Below, in pieces: positions 33,036 through 42,108 of a stretch of DNA of 64,000 bases. Source of the DNA: JAKLIN01 sp049288015 (GTDB taxonomy: Archaea > Nanobdellota > Nanobdellia > Pacearchaeales > GW2011-AR1); the NCBI GenBank assembly GCA_049288015.1, contig JBAQGX010000001.1:35157-99156 (forward strand), written 5' to 3'. Position numbers and translations under genes: made by a program. The stretch's first letter is position 1, and every line of letters begins with the position of its first letter. The notes beneath the pieces were generated by a model. It worked only from the letters and a program-made list of their open reading frames with translations. It did not search any database and was not told where the DNA came from.

Positions 33036-33347
33036 ATGAAGTACAGCAAACTCGTAAGAGATAAAATTCCTGAAATAATAAAAGCCAAAGGTCAAGTACC
33101 TATTATTCATTATGCTTCAGAGGAAGAATACTGGAAAAGATTAAGAGAAAAACTCACTGAGGAAGTTGACGAATTTTTAAAAGACGAGAATACAGAAGAA
33201 CTTGCAGATATTCTAGAAGTTATTGACTCTATATGCGATTTTAAGAAATTTGATAAAAAAAGTTTATATGAGTTAAAGGAAAAGAAGAAATTCAAAAGAG
33301 GCGGTTTTAGCAAGAAGATAATTCTGGAGGAAATTAAAGATGAATAA
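33036..33347 (+). CDS. MazG/phosphoribosyl-ATP pyrophosphatase-like protein
   Basis: A 103-residue all-alpha NTP pyrophosphatase-like protein. It begins MKYSKLVRDKIPEIIKAKGQ, then EKLTEEVDEFLKDENTEELA and DILEVIDSI, which supply the paired acidic metal ligands. The KLVRDKIPEII start is typical of the small phosphoribosyl-ATP pyrophosphohydrolase-like group. It probably cleans up odd nucleotides. I start it at ATG 33036; an upstream TTG is less likely. It overlaps the methyltransferase gene by 8 bases. Confidence 0.85.
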   Translation: MKYSKLVRDKIPEIIKAKGQVPIIHYASEEEYWKRLREKLTEEVDEFLKDENTEELADILEVIDSICDFKKFDKKSLYELKEKKKFKRGGFSKKIILEEIKDE

Positions 33348-33975
33348 TCCAGATCAGGAAAAAGTTTGGGACTCAATTTCAGAACCTTGGAAGAATTTTA
33401 GAGTTAAGCCTGTGGATGAAGTTTTAAATTTTCTTAAAAATAAAGAAGGTAATATCCTGGATTTGGGATGTGGCGCTGGAAGAAATTTTATGAAGGTTAA
33501 TGGAATAATCTATGGAGTTGACTTTTCTGAGAAAATGCTAAAATTTGCAAAAGAGTACTCAAACAAAGAAAGATTTAATGTCAAACTGATAAAAGCTCGA
33601 ACAAATAATTTGCCCTTTAATGATAATTTTTTTGATGCTGCAATTTTTGTGGCTGTTTTGCATTGTATTCCCCCTAGGGAAAACAGAGAAAAATCTTTGA
33701 AGGAATTATTTAGAGTTCTAAAATCTGGTTCAGAAGCTTTGATAACTGTTTGGGATAGAAATCAACAAAAGTTTTTTGGATCCAAAAAAGAAGCTATGAT
33801 TTCATGGAAGTACAATGGAAAGGAATATCTAAGATATTACTATCTTTATGACAAGGGAGAACTTACTAAGCTATTAAAAAAAGTCGGTTTTGAGATAGTG
33901 AAAATTAACGATTCTGAAAATCCCAATGGCCTTTATTCAAAGAAAAATATCGATGTTATTGTAAAAAAGCCTTAA
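33340..33975 (+). CDS. SAM-dependent methyltransferase, Trm9/ALKBH8-like
   Basis: A 211-residue Rossmann methyltransferase. SAM-binding motif LDLGCGAGRNF lies near 43, with acidic motif YGVDFSEKM, and a late motif RVLKSGSEALITVWDR. The start (DSISEPWKNFRVKPVDEVLNF) and the end (YLRYYYLYDKGELTKLLKKV) resemble Trm9, which methylates cm5U34 to mcm5U34 in tRNA. The elp3 gene, which makes cm5U34, is divergent from this operon. In yeast Trm9 needs Trm112; no such gene is visible here. General methyltransferase is certain, Trm9 role is inference. Confidence 0.8.
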   Translation: MNNPDQEKVWDSISEPWKNFRVKPVDEVLNFLKNKEGNILDLGCGAGRNFMKVNGIIYGVDFSEKMLKFAKEYSNKERFNVKLIKARTNNLPFNDNFFDAAIFVAVLHCIPPRENREKSLKELFRVLKSGSEALITVWDRNQQKFFGSKKEAMISWKYNGKEYLRYYYLYDKGELTKLLKKVGFEIVKINDSENPNGLYSKKNIDVIVKKP

Positions 33976-34475
33976 TGGTTTTTCTTGAAGACACTAACCA
34001 TATCGAAGAATGATTTCTTCTGGAAGTCAGTTATTTTATTCTCGTCCAGATTTATTACTACTTTTAATAAACCAAACATTGAAAGAAAAACAGTTCCCAT
34101 TAAGAAATTTTTGTCATCTATTTTTTGCATGGACAATATATATTTTTGTACCCTGTTGTTAATTCCTTGTTGCCTTATTTTATCCATAATTTTATCTTGA
34201 ATATCTTCAAAATCTAAATTGAAATTTACTATAATTTTTTCAGGGATTGTTTTATCAAGACAGTCTAATATTGTCATTTTACCCTCCCCTTCAATTTCGA
34301 AGCTGAATATTTTTTCTTTTCCAGGAACAAAGAAGTCCAGATGTTGCTTATTGTCATTCTCCTGCTTGTCTATAATAAAAAATCCAGAACATAAGTAAGC
34401 GGTAGGGTTTTCTTTTATAAATTGCAGGAAATCTTTTGATTTTTTAAGTTGTTCCAAGTAATATTGTATATTCAT
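33972..34475 (-). CDS. Hypothetical protein, 167 aa
   Basis: I do not recognise a family. The protein is soluble with alternating strands and helices: FIKENPTAYLCSGFFIID near the start, a central FEIEGEGKMTILDCLD and an end NFLMGTVFLSMFGLLKVVIN. Its ATG overlaps the thrS stop by 4 bases, so it is translated after ThrRS and may be linked to it only by position. Confidence 0.6.
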   Translation of the reverse strand: MNIQYYLEQLKKSKDFLQFIKENPTAYLCSGFFIIDKQENDNKQHLDFFVPGKEKIFSFEIEGEGKMTILDCLDKTIPEKIIVNFNLDFEDIQDKIMDKIRQQGINNRVQKYILSMQKIDDKNFLMGTVFLSMFGLLKVVINLDENKITDFQKKSFFDMVSVFKKNH

Positions 34476-36166
34476 TTTCTTTCTTTAATTTCTTCTTCTG
34501 TTCTAGAAATAAAATCCCCAATTTTAAAGTTTTGTATCTTAGAATCTCCTCTTATTCTTGCTGCTATTGTTTTATCTTTTTCTTCTTTATCTCCCACAAC
34601 AATAACATATGGAACTCTCATAATTTCTGCATCTTTTACCTTTGCAGATATTGTTGTTGATCTAAAATCTGCATCTAATCTTATGTTTGGAAGTTTATTA
34701 CCTATTTCTTGGACTATTTTTTTTGCATATTCCACATTTCTATCTGTAAATGATAAAACTCTTACTTGAACAGGAGCAAGCCAAGTAGGTAGTCTTCCAT
34801 TCAGATGTTCAATGAGAATTCCAATAAATCTTTCTAAACTTCCATAGATAGTTCTATGTAACATGATAGGTCGTTTCTTTGAATTATCTCTGTCTGTGTA
34901 CTCCAGTTCAAATCTTTCCGGCATAGAAAAATCAAGTTGAATTGTTCCACATTGCCAAGTTCTCCCAAGAGAATCTTTTAAGTGGAAATCAATTTTTGGC
35001 CCATAGAAAGCTCCATCTCCTGGATTTAATTTGTAGGGTATTTTTCTCTTTTTCAAAACATTTTCTAGAATATTTTCTGCCTTGTCCCATATAGCATCAC
35101 TCCCAATTCTTTTTTCGGGACGTGTTGAAAGTTCAACAGCATATTTAAATCCAAATTTAGAATAAACAAGTTCATCCAATTCAATTATTTTTGCTATTTC
35201 ATCTTCAACTTGTTTTTCTTCGCAGAAGATGTGTGCATCATCCTGAGTGAATTGGATTACTCTAAATAATCCACCTAAAACTCCTGAAAGCTCTTGTCTG
35301 TGAACAATTCCTAATTCAGCTACTCTCAATGGAAATTCTTTGTAACTTTTTGGACGGGATTTGTATACAAGCATTCCTCCCGGGCAATTCATTGGTTTTA
35401 CTGCATATTGTTTTTTTTCATATTCAGTTAAGAAAATATTATCCTTGTATTTTTCCCAGTGTCCAGAAATTTGCCAAAGTTTTTTGTCTAGAATCTGTGG
35501 GGTTTGAATTTCCTGGTACTCTGCTTCTCTGTGAATTTCTCTCCAAAAACTTATTAATTCATTTCTTATAATCAACCCATTATTGTGCCAGAATACCATC
35601 CCTGGAGCAACTTCACTGAAACTATATAGATCCATTTCATTTCCTATAATTCTATGATCATTATCTTTTAATTTGGAACTATCCAATTTCGGTTTTGAGA
35701 TTTCCCTTAAAAGTTGTTTTGGATCGTATTGTTCAATTGTTTCTGTTTTTGATCTTAATTCTCTGCTTAATTCTGATAAAGGATGCCCTTTGACTTTAAG
35801 TTCGAATTCCTTATAATACCCGAATGGGGCCCGGATAACTTCAAAACCTCTTTTCTTTAATTCTTCCTCAGAATCCTTAAGTATTTTAATTGCTACACTT
35901 GGGGCAGATAAGTTTGAAGATAGGTGAGCATATGGATATAGGACAATCTTCTTAGCATTAACCTGCTTAGCAATTTCTTCTATATTATTTGTATAGTCTT
36001 TTACAATTTCTTGGTTGTCTTCTTTCTCAACTGCGGTTAGAATAACAAGTGCTTCTTTTACTGTTTTCTCTTCCTTTTCCTTTTCAGAAAGGGGTTCCAC
36101 ATCTTTTAGTGCCTTTTTAAGTGGTTTGAACTTTATATAATCACAATGAAGGCTCAAAAATTTCAT
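34472..36166 (-). CDS. thrS: Threonyl-tRNA synthetase, archaeal type
   Basis: Charges tRNA-Thr and removes wrongly attached serine. Residues 1-140 are the archaeal editing domain, related to D-aminoacyl-tRNA deacylase (MKFLSLHCDYIKFKPLKKAL, KKIVLYPYAHLSSNL). The class II core has motif 2 VAELGIVHRQELSG and zinc ligands in MNCPGGM, DDAHIF and MLHRTIYGS. The anticodon domain ends the 564 residues. The bacterial TGS domain is absent, as expected. Confidence 0.96.
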   Translation of the reverse strand: MKFLSLHCDYIKFKPLKKALKDVEPLSEKEKEEKTVKEALVILTAVEKEDNQEIVKDYTNNIEEIAKQVNAKKIVLYPYAHLSSNLSAPSVAIKILKDSEEELKKRGFEVIRAPFGYYKEFELKVKGHPLSELSRELRSKTETIEQYDPKQLLREISKPKLDSSKLKDNDHRIIGNEMDLYSFSEVAPGMVFWHNNGLIIRNELISFWREIHREAEYQEIQTPQILDKKLWQISGHWEKYKDNIFLTEYEKKQYAVKPMNCPGGMLVYKSRPKSYKEFPLRVAELGIVHRQELSGVLGGLFRVIQFTQDDAHIFCEEKQVEDEIAKIIELDELVYSKFGFKYAVELSTRPEKRIGSDAIWDKAENILENVLKKRKIPYKLNPGDGAFYGPKIDFHLKDSLGRTWQCGTIQLDFSMPERFELEYTDRDNSKKRPIMLHRTIYGSLERFIGILIEHLNGRLPTWLAPVQVRVLSFTDRNVEYAKKIVQEIGNKLPNIRLDADFRSTTISAKVKDAEIMRVPYVIVVGDKEEKDKTIAARIRGDSKIQNFKIGDFISRTEEEIKERK

Positions 36167-36252
36167 GTTTAGGGTAAAGTTGGCAAGTTTATAAAATTAA
36201 TTAGGATGAATTTAATCGAAACATTTAAAAGTATTTTTTTGTGAGAAGATTT

Positions 36253-36858
36253 ATGAGAAAAAGTACTTTACTTGCATTTATAATTGCGGTTAATAATATG
36301 TTAATGCCTTCTGTAGTAGAAGCTCCGGCTGTTCCTAATTATAGACTTTCACATTATGGTACTAATTCAGGATCTGGAGGTTTTATTGATCATTTTGTAT
36401 CTGAAAAGAAGGCTAGTGACTTACTGAACTATAAAACTTACAATTTCAATAACGACAATGATGAAGTACTTTTAGCTAGGATGATATTTGGAGAAGGGGA
36501 AAGTTTGTCCAAGGCAGAAAAAATTGAGATTGCCTATACTGCTATTCATAGAGTAAAAGAAGGATATGGAAAAAGTTTGAAAGAAGTTCTATTGAACCCT
36601 TATCAATACTCTTGTTTTAATGAAGGCACGGATAGTTCTATTTTCTTGAAGGATCCATTGAATCATAATCCTAAAGAATTTTTTGCGTCTTTGGAAGTTT
36701 CTGAGGGGATTTTGAGTGGTAAAATTAAAGACACTGAAGACAGAGCAACTTTTTATTATGATCCTATGGTAGTTAGCAAACCAAAATGGGCAAATGGTTT
36801 AGAAAAAATCTCAAGGCCTGGCTTTCATCACAGATTTTATAGGAAAATAAAACATTAA
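36253..36858 (+). CDS. Secreted SleB/CwlJ-type cell wall hydrolase
   Basis: A secreted enzyme of the Hydrolase_2 (SleB) family, which cuts bacterial peptidoglycan. An N-terminal signal (MRKSTLLAFIIAVNNMLMPS) precedes a linker, then the domain from about residue 68: EVLLARMIFGEGES with the catalytic-type Glu, IAYTAIHRVKEGYGKSLKEV, and the signature end from FYYDP to HHRFYRKIKH. I choose ATG 36253 because a TATA-like CATTTAAAAG (36222-36231) lies about 26 bases upstream, giving a leaderless start; GTG 36241 is the alternative. Archaea lack peptidoglycan, so the target is probably foreign. Confidence 0.82.
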   Translation: MRKSTLLAFIIAVNNMLMPSVVEAPAVPNYRLSHYGTNSGSGGFIDHFVSEKKASDLLNYKTYNFNNDNDEVLLARMIFGEGESLSKAEKIEIAYTAIHRVKEGYGKSLKEVLLNPYQYSCFNEGTDSSIFLKDPLNHNPKEFFASLEVSEGILSGKIKDTEDRATFYYDPMVVSKPKWANGLEKISRPGFHHRFYRKIKH

Positions 36859-37976
36859 TTACTGTTTTTGATCAAAAATTTCTCTACATTCTTTTTGGCT
36901 TCTTTTTTCCTTTTTTGATGCTCTTCCAAAAATATATTTATTTTCCGAATGAGGATTTCTTTTAGTTCTGAAGTTAAAAGGATTCCAGATTTGTAATCAT
37001 CATATATTTTTTGTAATTTTTTGTCATCAGGCTCAAAAAACATTTTTAAGTACTGAAACGAGATGTCAACATCAGGATTGCCACCTAATTTTCTATGTTC
37101 TTCTACGGATTTTTGACCCCCTGAAAATGCATATCTCTTAATTTTTTGTTCTACTGTTTTTTTATCATCATCTAAGAATACTACATTTAATCCGGAGGAT
37201 GAAGATGACATTTTTGCATCCCCATAAAGCGAGGGCATGAACTTTGCATGAATTGCAGCTGGCTTTTCAAATCCAAAATCTTCAGCTATATCTCTTGTTA
37301 GTCTTATAAAAGGATCTTGATCTATTGCAATTGGAACTAAGGTCATTTGTTTTCTATCATGGAACTGGGGGAACAAAATATGTGCAGCCTGCATTGCAGG
37401 GTAAAAACCCCACCCAATATTATTTTCTGGCTTTAATCCAAATGTTGCTTTTGCAGTTGAGTATGTTATCCTTTTAGAAGTTTGAGCAGCGTACTTGTAG
37501 ATATCAGTATAGTCAAGGTCTTCAAAGATAAAAGTTTTTCCGGGCCTGAATCCTAGTGCGATGAGATCGAGTATGTTGTCTTTTGCGTTTTCAAGACTTT
37601 TTTCGTAACTCAGATTTTCTTTTACAAAGAATTTTTCATCATCAGAAATGGGGATGTAAACATCACAATTAAATTCTTCTTGAAGAGATTTTGCAACCAT
37701 AAATGGGACTAGATGACCCAAATGCATTCTCTCACTTGGACCTCTTCCTGTAACTATTGAAACTTTCTTTCCCTTTTTTGCATCTGAAATCCATTTTTCA
37801 ACATCACGATGGGCAAAATATATATCTCTTCTTAATAATGGATGAAGATGCTCAAGATGTTTTTTTATTTTATCATCAATCTTAGTCACTCCGAAGTCTT
37901 TTAACAGTTTGTCATAATTTATATCTCCAGAAACTTCCCAAGGAGTCAGGTTCAGAGTTTCTTCTCTCTTTTTCAT
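36855..37976 (-). CDS. trpS: Tryptophanyl-tRNA synthetase, archaeal/eukaryotic type
   Basis: Charges tRNA-Trp (class I). The 373 residues start with the family's NLTPWEVSG, then the HIGH-like motif ERMHLGHL, IAIDQDPFIRLTRD in the core and the KMSKS equivalent AKMSSSSSG. The C-terminal helices close the chain. Its stop overlaps the convergent hydrolase gene by 4 bases. Confidence 0.96.
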   Translation of the reverse strand: MKKREETLNLTPWEVSGDINYDKLLKDFGVTKIDDKIKKHLEHLHPLLRRDIYFAHRDVEKWISDAKKGKKVSIVTGRGPSERMHLGHLVPFMVAKSLQEEFNCDVYIPISDDEKFFVKENLSYEKSLENAKDNILDLIALGFRPGKTFIFEDLDYTDIYKYAAQTSKRITYSTAKATFGLKPENNIGWGFYPAMQAAHILFPQFHDRKQMTLVPIAIDQDPFIRLTRDIAEDFGFEKPAAIHAKFMPSLYGDAKMSSSSSGLNVVFLDDDKKTVEQKIKRYAFSGGQKSVEEHRKLGGNPDVDISFQYLKMFFEPDDKKLQKIYDDYKSGILLTSELKEILIRKINIFLEEHQKRKKEAKKNVEKFLIKNSN

Positions 37977-38056
37977 TATAACTCAATATCAAAATTCTTT
38001 TTAAATATTTTCTACAAATATTTATAAATAATAATTGTATCATAAAATTGGTAAAA

Positions 38057-40087
38057 ATGAGGAAGATATTTTTTAGTTTGGCATTTGTGTTGTCGATGGT
38101 GTTTTTATCTTATTCTGCTTCCGCTCAAGTGGCTTTTAGCTCTCAACCAAATAGCATTTACAACGTTGGAGATGTGATAAATGCTTCCAATATTACAATT
38201 TCGCCAGATTTGATTGGAGGGATTTCAGTTTATCTTGTATGTAACACCACCTCTCATTTGATTGGACCAACTTATCCCAGTGGTATTCCTTATATTCCTT
38301 CATTTGTTTTGACTGAGAGTAATATTGGGGGTTCGTCTGCTGTATGTTCCATTCAAGCTTATTTGAATAATACTTGGGAAGGGGGTACAAATCCATTCCA
38401 AGTTTCAAATTCGGTTAATGTCGTCGTTTCTTCTGGCAGTCGAGAGTTTAAACCTGGAGATCAGATTTCTTTTCAAGGTAATGCTATAAAACAAGATGGT
38501 CAGAATCTTGATGGAATTGTTGGTTTAAGTGTGATAAATGAAGAAGGTGTTTCTATCTATCAAGTTTCGAGTGTTTTAACGAACGGATCTTTTTTGTTTA
38601 ATTTTTCATTGCCTTCTGGTACTGCGGCAGGGCAATATCTTGTTTCTCTTAATGCTTATGAAATGGATTCTTCTGGAGTGGAGATTAATACAGGTTCTAC
38701 TGGTTTTAATATGTTGATAGATCAGGTGCCAACAAGTTTGAATTTGGTACCTCAGAATAGTGCTCAGAGTATTGCACCAGGCCAGGGTTATAGTCTTGAG
38801 GCTATTCTCTATGATCAAACGGGTCAAGAAATCAATTCGCTTGTTAATTTTACAATAAATAAGAGTGACGGGATTATGAGCCAACAGGCAAATACAGACC
38901 AGTTTATTAATATCCCTGTAAGTTATGATGATCCTCCTAATACTTGGGCAGTTATTGCAAATTCTGAAGGTCTTAGTGCTCAGTTAAGTTTTCAAGTACT
39001 TGAGAATAAAAATGTTACAATAGATTTATTGGGTAGAACTGTTTTAGTTACAAATGTAGGTAATGTTCCTTACAATGATCCAATTAGTGTTAATCTTGGG
39101 AATCAATCTCTTGTTTTTAATGTTTCCTTAGGTGTTGGGCAGAGTCATAAGTATGTTTTAAGTGCTCCAGATGGGAATTATTCTATTGAAATTTCGAGCC
39201 TTGGAAGTGATTTATATAATGGGAATTTGTTGCTTACAGGAAATGCTATAGGTGTTCAGCAGGCCCCAATGGGAGCAAGTTTTATTCAATATCCTCTTGT
39301 CTGGATAGTTCTTTTAATTATCTTAGCAGTACTCGTTTTCTTTTTGATTAAGAGATTATCTAAGAAGAAATTTATGAAAAAAGTTGATTTGAATAAAAGT
39401 TTTAGGTTGAGAGACGGGATAGTGATAAGTAATGGAAAGGATGAGATTTCAAGTAGGGGTAGGTTTGTGAATAGTAGAAATGTTGCCGAGCTGTCATTGT
39501 CTTTGCAAGGTACCAAACATGGCTCTACAATTGTTTGTTTGGGAATAAGAAACTTCTCTGAAATTAGATCCGGAAAAGGAGGAATAAGTGAGACTATGAA
39601 TAGGATTAAATCTATCGCAGATGAATTTAACGCTGCAGTTTATGAAAATGGATCTAATATATTCCTTATCTTTTCTCCATTAAGAACCAAATCTCAGAAT
39701 AATGATCTTGCTGCGATACAATCTGCAGAGCAGGTGCAGAAAGTTTTGCAAGACCATAATAGGTTGTTGAAGCAGAAAATAGACTTTGGAATATCTGTGC
39801 ATTATGGAATGATTGTTGCTAAACTGGGGGTAAGTGGTATGAAGTTTATGACGTTGGGCAATGTGATTTCAACTGCTAAAAAACTTGCGGCTGTTTCTAA
39901 TGGGGAAGTTTTCCTTAGTAAAGAAGTTAGAGATAGAATTGCAACTGATGTAAAGACGGAAATGCATTCTAGTGGGGACTTAAGTTACTATACTCTTCTT
40001 GAAATAAGAAATAGAGAAAAGAACCAGAAATTTATTAAAGATTTTATGAATAAGATGGAAAGAGAAGAAAAGGAAAAAAGATCTTAA
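38057..40087 (+). CDS. Membrane protein with Ig-like ectodomain and degenerate class III cyclase domain
   Basis: A 676-residue protein in three parts. A signal peptide (MRKIFFSLAFVLSMVFLSYS) starts it; residues 25-405 are beta-rich, with Ig-like repeats and many Asn-x-Ser/Thr sites; one membrane helix spans 414-431. The inside part, from about 490, has the order of a class III nucleotide cyclase: VCLGIRNFSE, ENGSNIFLIF, FGISVHYGMIVAKLG, LGNVISTAKKLAAVSNGE. The two metal Asp positions are Gly and Ser, and the later Asn and Arg are Ser and Lys. It is therefore probably an inactive receptor-like cyclase homologue. ATG 38057 is preferred over TTG 38048. Confidence 0.75.
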   Translation: MRKIFFSLAFVLSMVFLSYSASAQVAFSSQPNSIYNVGDVINASNITISPDLIGGISVYLVCNTTSHLIGPTYPSGIPYIPSFVLTESNIGGSSAVCSIQAYLNNTWEGGTNPFQVSNSVNVVVSSGSREFKPGDQISFQGNAIKQDGQNLDGIVGLSVINEEGVSIYQVSSVLTNGSFLFNFSLPSGTAAGQYLVSLNAYEMDSSGVEINTGSTGFNMLIDQVPTSLNLVPQNSAQSIAPGQGYSLEAILYDQTGQEINSLVNFTINKSDGIMSQQANTDQFINIPVSYDDPPNTWAVIANSEGLSAQLSFQVLENKNVTIDLLGRTVLVTNVGNVPYNDPISVNLGNQSLVFNVSLGVGQSHKYVLSAPDGNYSIEISSLGSDLYNGNLLLTGNAIGVQQAPMGASFIQYPLVWIVLLIILAVLVFFLIKRLSKKKFMKKVDLNKSFRLRDGIVISNGKDEISSRGRFVNSRNVAELSLSLQGTKHGSTIVCLGIRNFSEIRSGKGGISETMNRIKSIADEFNAAVYENGSNIFLIFSPLRTKSQNNDLAAIQSAEQVQKVLQDHNRLLKQKIDFGISVHYGMIVAKLGVSGMKFMTLGNVISTAKKLAAVSNGEVFLSKEVRDRIATDVKTEMHSSGDLSYYTLLEIRNREKNQKFIKDFMNKMEREEKEKRS

Positions 40088-41721
40088 TTATTTAGTTTTT
40101 TTATTATTTTATCAAGGTTTATCTCAGACAATGCGACAGGCATTCTTATTTTCCAATTTTTCAATATTTTCGGATGTATTTCACCTGCAAATCCAATTTT
40201 TTCATCTTCAAGTATTATTTCAGCTACTCTCCCCTCAATGAAATAATTAGGAAATTCTTTTGGTTCTCTGAAGCTAATTTTTAAATCAAGCATTTTAGAT
40301 AGATAGTTTAAAATCTGTTTTATTTCCGTAAAATTGTTTGGAGAAGTTGCAATAGACAAACTGTTTTCTTCTTTTATATTTTCTCCATACTTGAAAATTT
40401 TTCCCACTTCAAATATTCTTTGTGGAAAATCATTTTTGATATTTTCAGAAAATGTTTTTAGTGAATAGTGAGTTAAATTCTCTCTTAGTATATTATAATC
40501 TGTTTTGGAGTTTTCAACTGGTATATACTTGGACTTCTCATTGATTCCCATTTTTTCAAATTGGTCTTTTAGGGTTGTTAAGTGATAATTTGAAATTTCT
40601 TGCATATCTAGTCCTGTGAGTATTTCTGAGATTTTTCTTTTTATTACTTCTTTTGGATCTTCTTGACCGATTGTTGATATTTCTGGAATTTCTGGAATCA
40701 ACTTTTCATATCCATAAGCTATGGCAACATCTTCTATTAAATCAACTTCATGGAGGATATCTATTCTCCAAGGGGGTATTTCAACAATGTTTTTGTTGGA
40801 ATTATATCCCATTTTTTCAAGCAATTTTTTAACATCATTTTCTTTTAAATCAAGGCCCAATAATTTATTCACATTTTCTATACTTATTGGTCTTTTTTCA
40901 GTTTCAAAATTTGGAAATATTTTTTTATCTTTTCCATAACTTACCTCGACTTCGTATATCTCTCCCCCCATATCTGCAAGGGCGGCTACCAAAATATTTA
41001 GGCATTTTTCTAAAATATTTGGATCAAATCCAGAACATTCAACGAATATATCTTTTGTTTTTTCTGTCACTCTTCCAGTAGTTTTTGAATTTATTATTGG
41101 GGGCATGCTTAATATTTTATCTTCAGAGTCTATGAATATCGGAAATTTTGCTTTTCCGGAGAGTAATGAAGCATACTCTTTTCCAGTGGGGTGTTTTTGC
41201 AAGATTTCTAACCCTGACATTTCTTTATCAGATTCTAAAGGAATAAACTTTATCTTATCTGGTTCAAGAGCCTTGAATGTAATAGGAAATTTTATTTTTT
41301 CCAATGGATAAATTCCCATTGCTAATTTTCTTCTTTTTCTTCCAAGAGTTAGATGTAGCTTTTCTTGGATTTCTATTAGCTCTTTTATCTTTTCAGAATC
41401 TAATTTGATATCTTTTATAACTACACAAGTTGTGTATGGTCTTATATCTTTTAACGAAGGATCTACAATTACTTTGTAATTAGATTTGTTTATTTTATAT
41501 TGGACTAGTCCTGTCTTTTTCTCTAGAAATGCTAAAAATGCTCTTTTGAATCCATGGTATGATAGTAGATCAGGTCTGTTTGGGAATATTTCTATCTGTA
41601 ATTCTTCATTTGTAACTTTGTCAATAGGGGTTCCAAACAATGCAATTTTTTCCTCCATTTTATCATCAAATTTTCCAATTTCTTTTTCAAATTGTTTTTT
41701 GTTTAGTGTCACAATTGCCAT
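40084..41721 (-). CDS. pheT: Phenylalanyl-tRNA synthetase beta subunit
   Basis: The beta chain of archaeal PheRS, which binds tRNA and edits mischarged tyrosine. The 545 residues fit the archaeal/eukaryotic form: an N-terminal MAIVTLNKKQFEKEIGKFD, the B3/B4 editing region (GRKRRKLAMGIYPLEKIKFP), B5 (KLLGLDLKENDVKKLLEKMG, then VEIPPWRIDILHEVDLIEDV) and the pseudo-catalytic fold (NYHLTTLKDQFEKMG). It is the third gene after pheS and a HIT gene, with a 3-base gap. Confidence 0.95.
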   Translation of the reverse strand: MAIVTLNKKQFEKEIGKFDDKMEEKIALFGTPIDKVTNEELQIEIFPNRPDLLSYHGFKRAFLAFLEKKTGLVQYKINKSNYKVIVDPSLKDIRPYTTCVVIKDIKLDSEKIKELIEIQEKLHLTLGRKRRKLAMGIYPLEKIKFPITFKALEPDKIKFIPLESDKEMSGLEILQKHPTGKEYASLLSGKAKFPIFIDSEDKILSMPPIINSKTTGRVTEKTKDIFVECSGFDPNILEKCLNILVAALADMGGEIYEVEVSYGKDKKIFPNFETEKRPISIENVNKLLGLDLKENDVKKLLEKMGYNSNKNIVEIPPWRIDILHEVDLIEDVAIAYGYEKLIPEIPEISTIGQEDPKEVIKRKISEILTGLDMQEISNYHLTTLKDQFEKMGINEKSKYIPVENSKTDYNILRENLTHYSLKTFSENIKNDFPQRIFEVGKIFKYGENIKEENSLSIATSPNNFTEIKQILNYLSKMLDLKISFREPKEFPNYFIEGRVAEIILEDEKIGFAGEIHPKILKNWKIRMPVALSEINLDKIIKKLNN

Positions 41722-41724
41722 TTA

Positions 41725-42108
41725 TTATTTTAGTTTATCTGCCATTTTATTTAGCTCTTCAGCGCTTAGAGGTCTCATTCTCTTTGAGTTTAAATCATTC
41801 TCTTTATCTATGGGGATAAGGTGGACGTGAATATGGGGAACTCCAAAACCCTCTATAGCCAGACCTATTCTTTTTGAATTTAATTTTAGTTTTAATTTTT
41901 TGGCAATTTCTTTTGCCTTTACCATCAGCAAATTGTACTCCTTATCATCTAAGTCAAATATATATTCAGAATGTTTTTTTGGGATTAAGAGAACATGACC
42001 TGGTTTTATGGGATTTATATCTAGCATAGCAATGTGTTTTTCATCTTCCCAAATTTTTACGGCAGGTATTTCTCCTTTTATTATTTTGCAAAATACGCAG
42101 TTTTCCAT
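41725..42108 (-). CDS. HIT-family nucleotide hydrolase
   Basis: A 127-residue protein with the histidine triad HIHVHLIP near residue 92, and the family start CVFCKIIKGEIPAVKIWEDE. It belongs to the Hint-like branch, which hydrolyses aminoacyl-adenylates and AMP-lysine. It sits between pheS and pheT, sharing 1 base with the pheS stop. Destroying misformed aminoacyl-AMP is a reasonable role but unproven. Confidence 0.93.
   Translation of the reverse strand: MENCVFCKIIKGEIPAVKIWEDEKHIAMLDINPIKPGHVLLIPKKHSEYIFDLDDKEYNLLMVKAKEIAKKLKLKLNSKRIGLAIEGFGVPHIHVHLIPIDKENDLNSKRMRPLSAEELNKMADKLK

Noticed and set aside
32988..33110. Longer start of elp3
   Set aside because: The added residues cross the divergent promoter and overlap the MazG-like gene.
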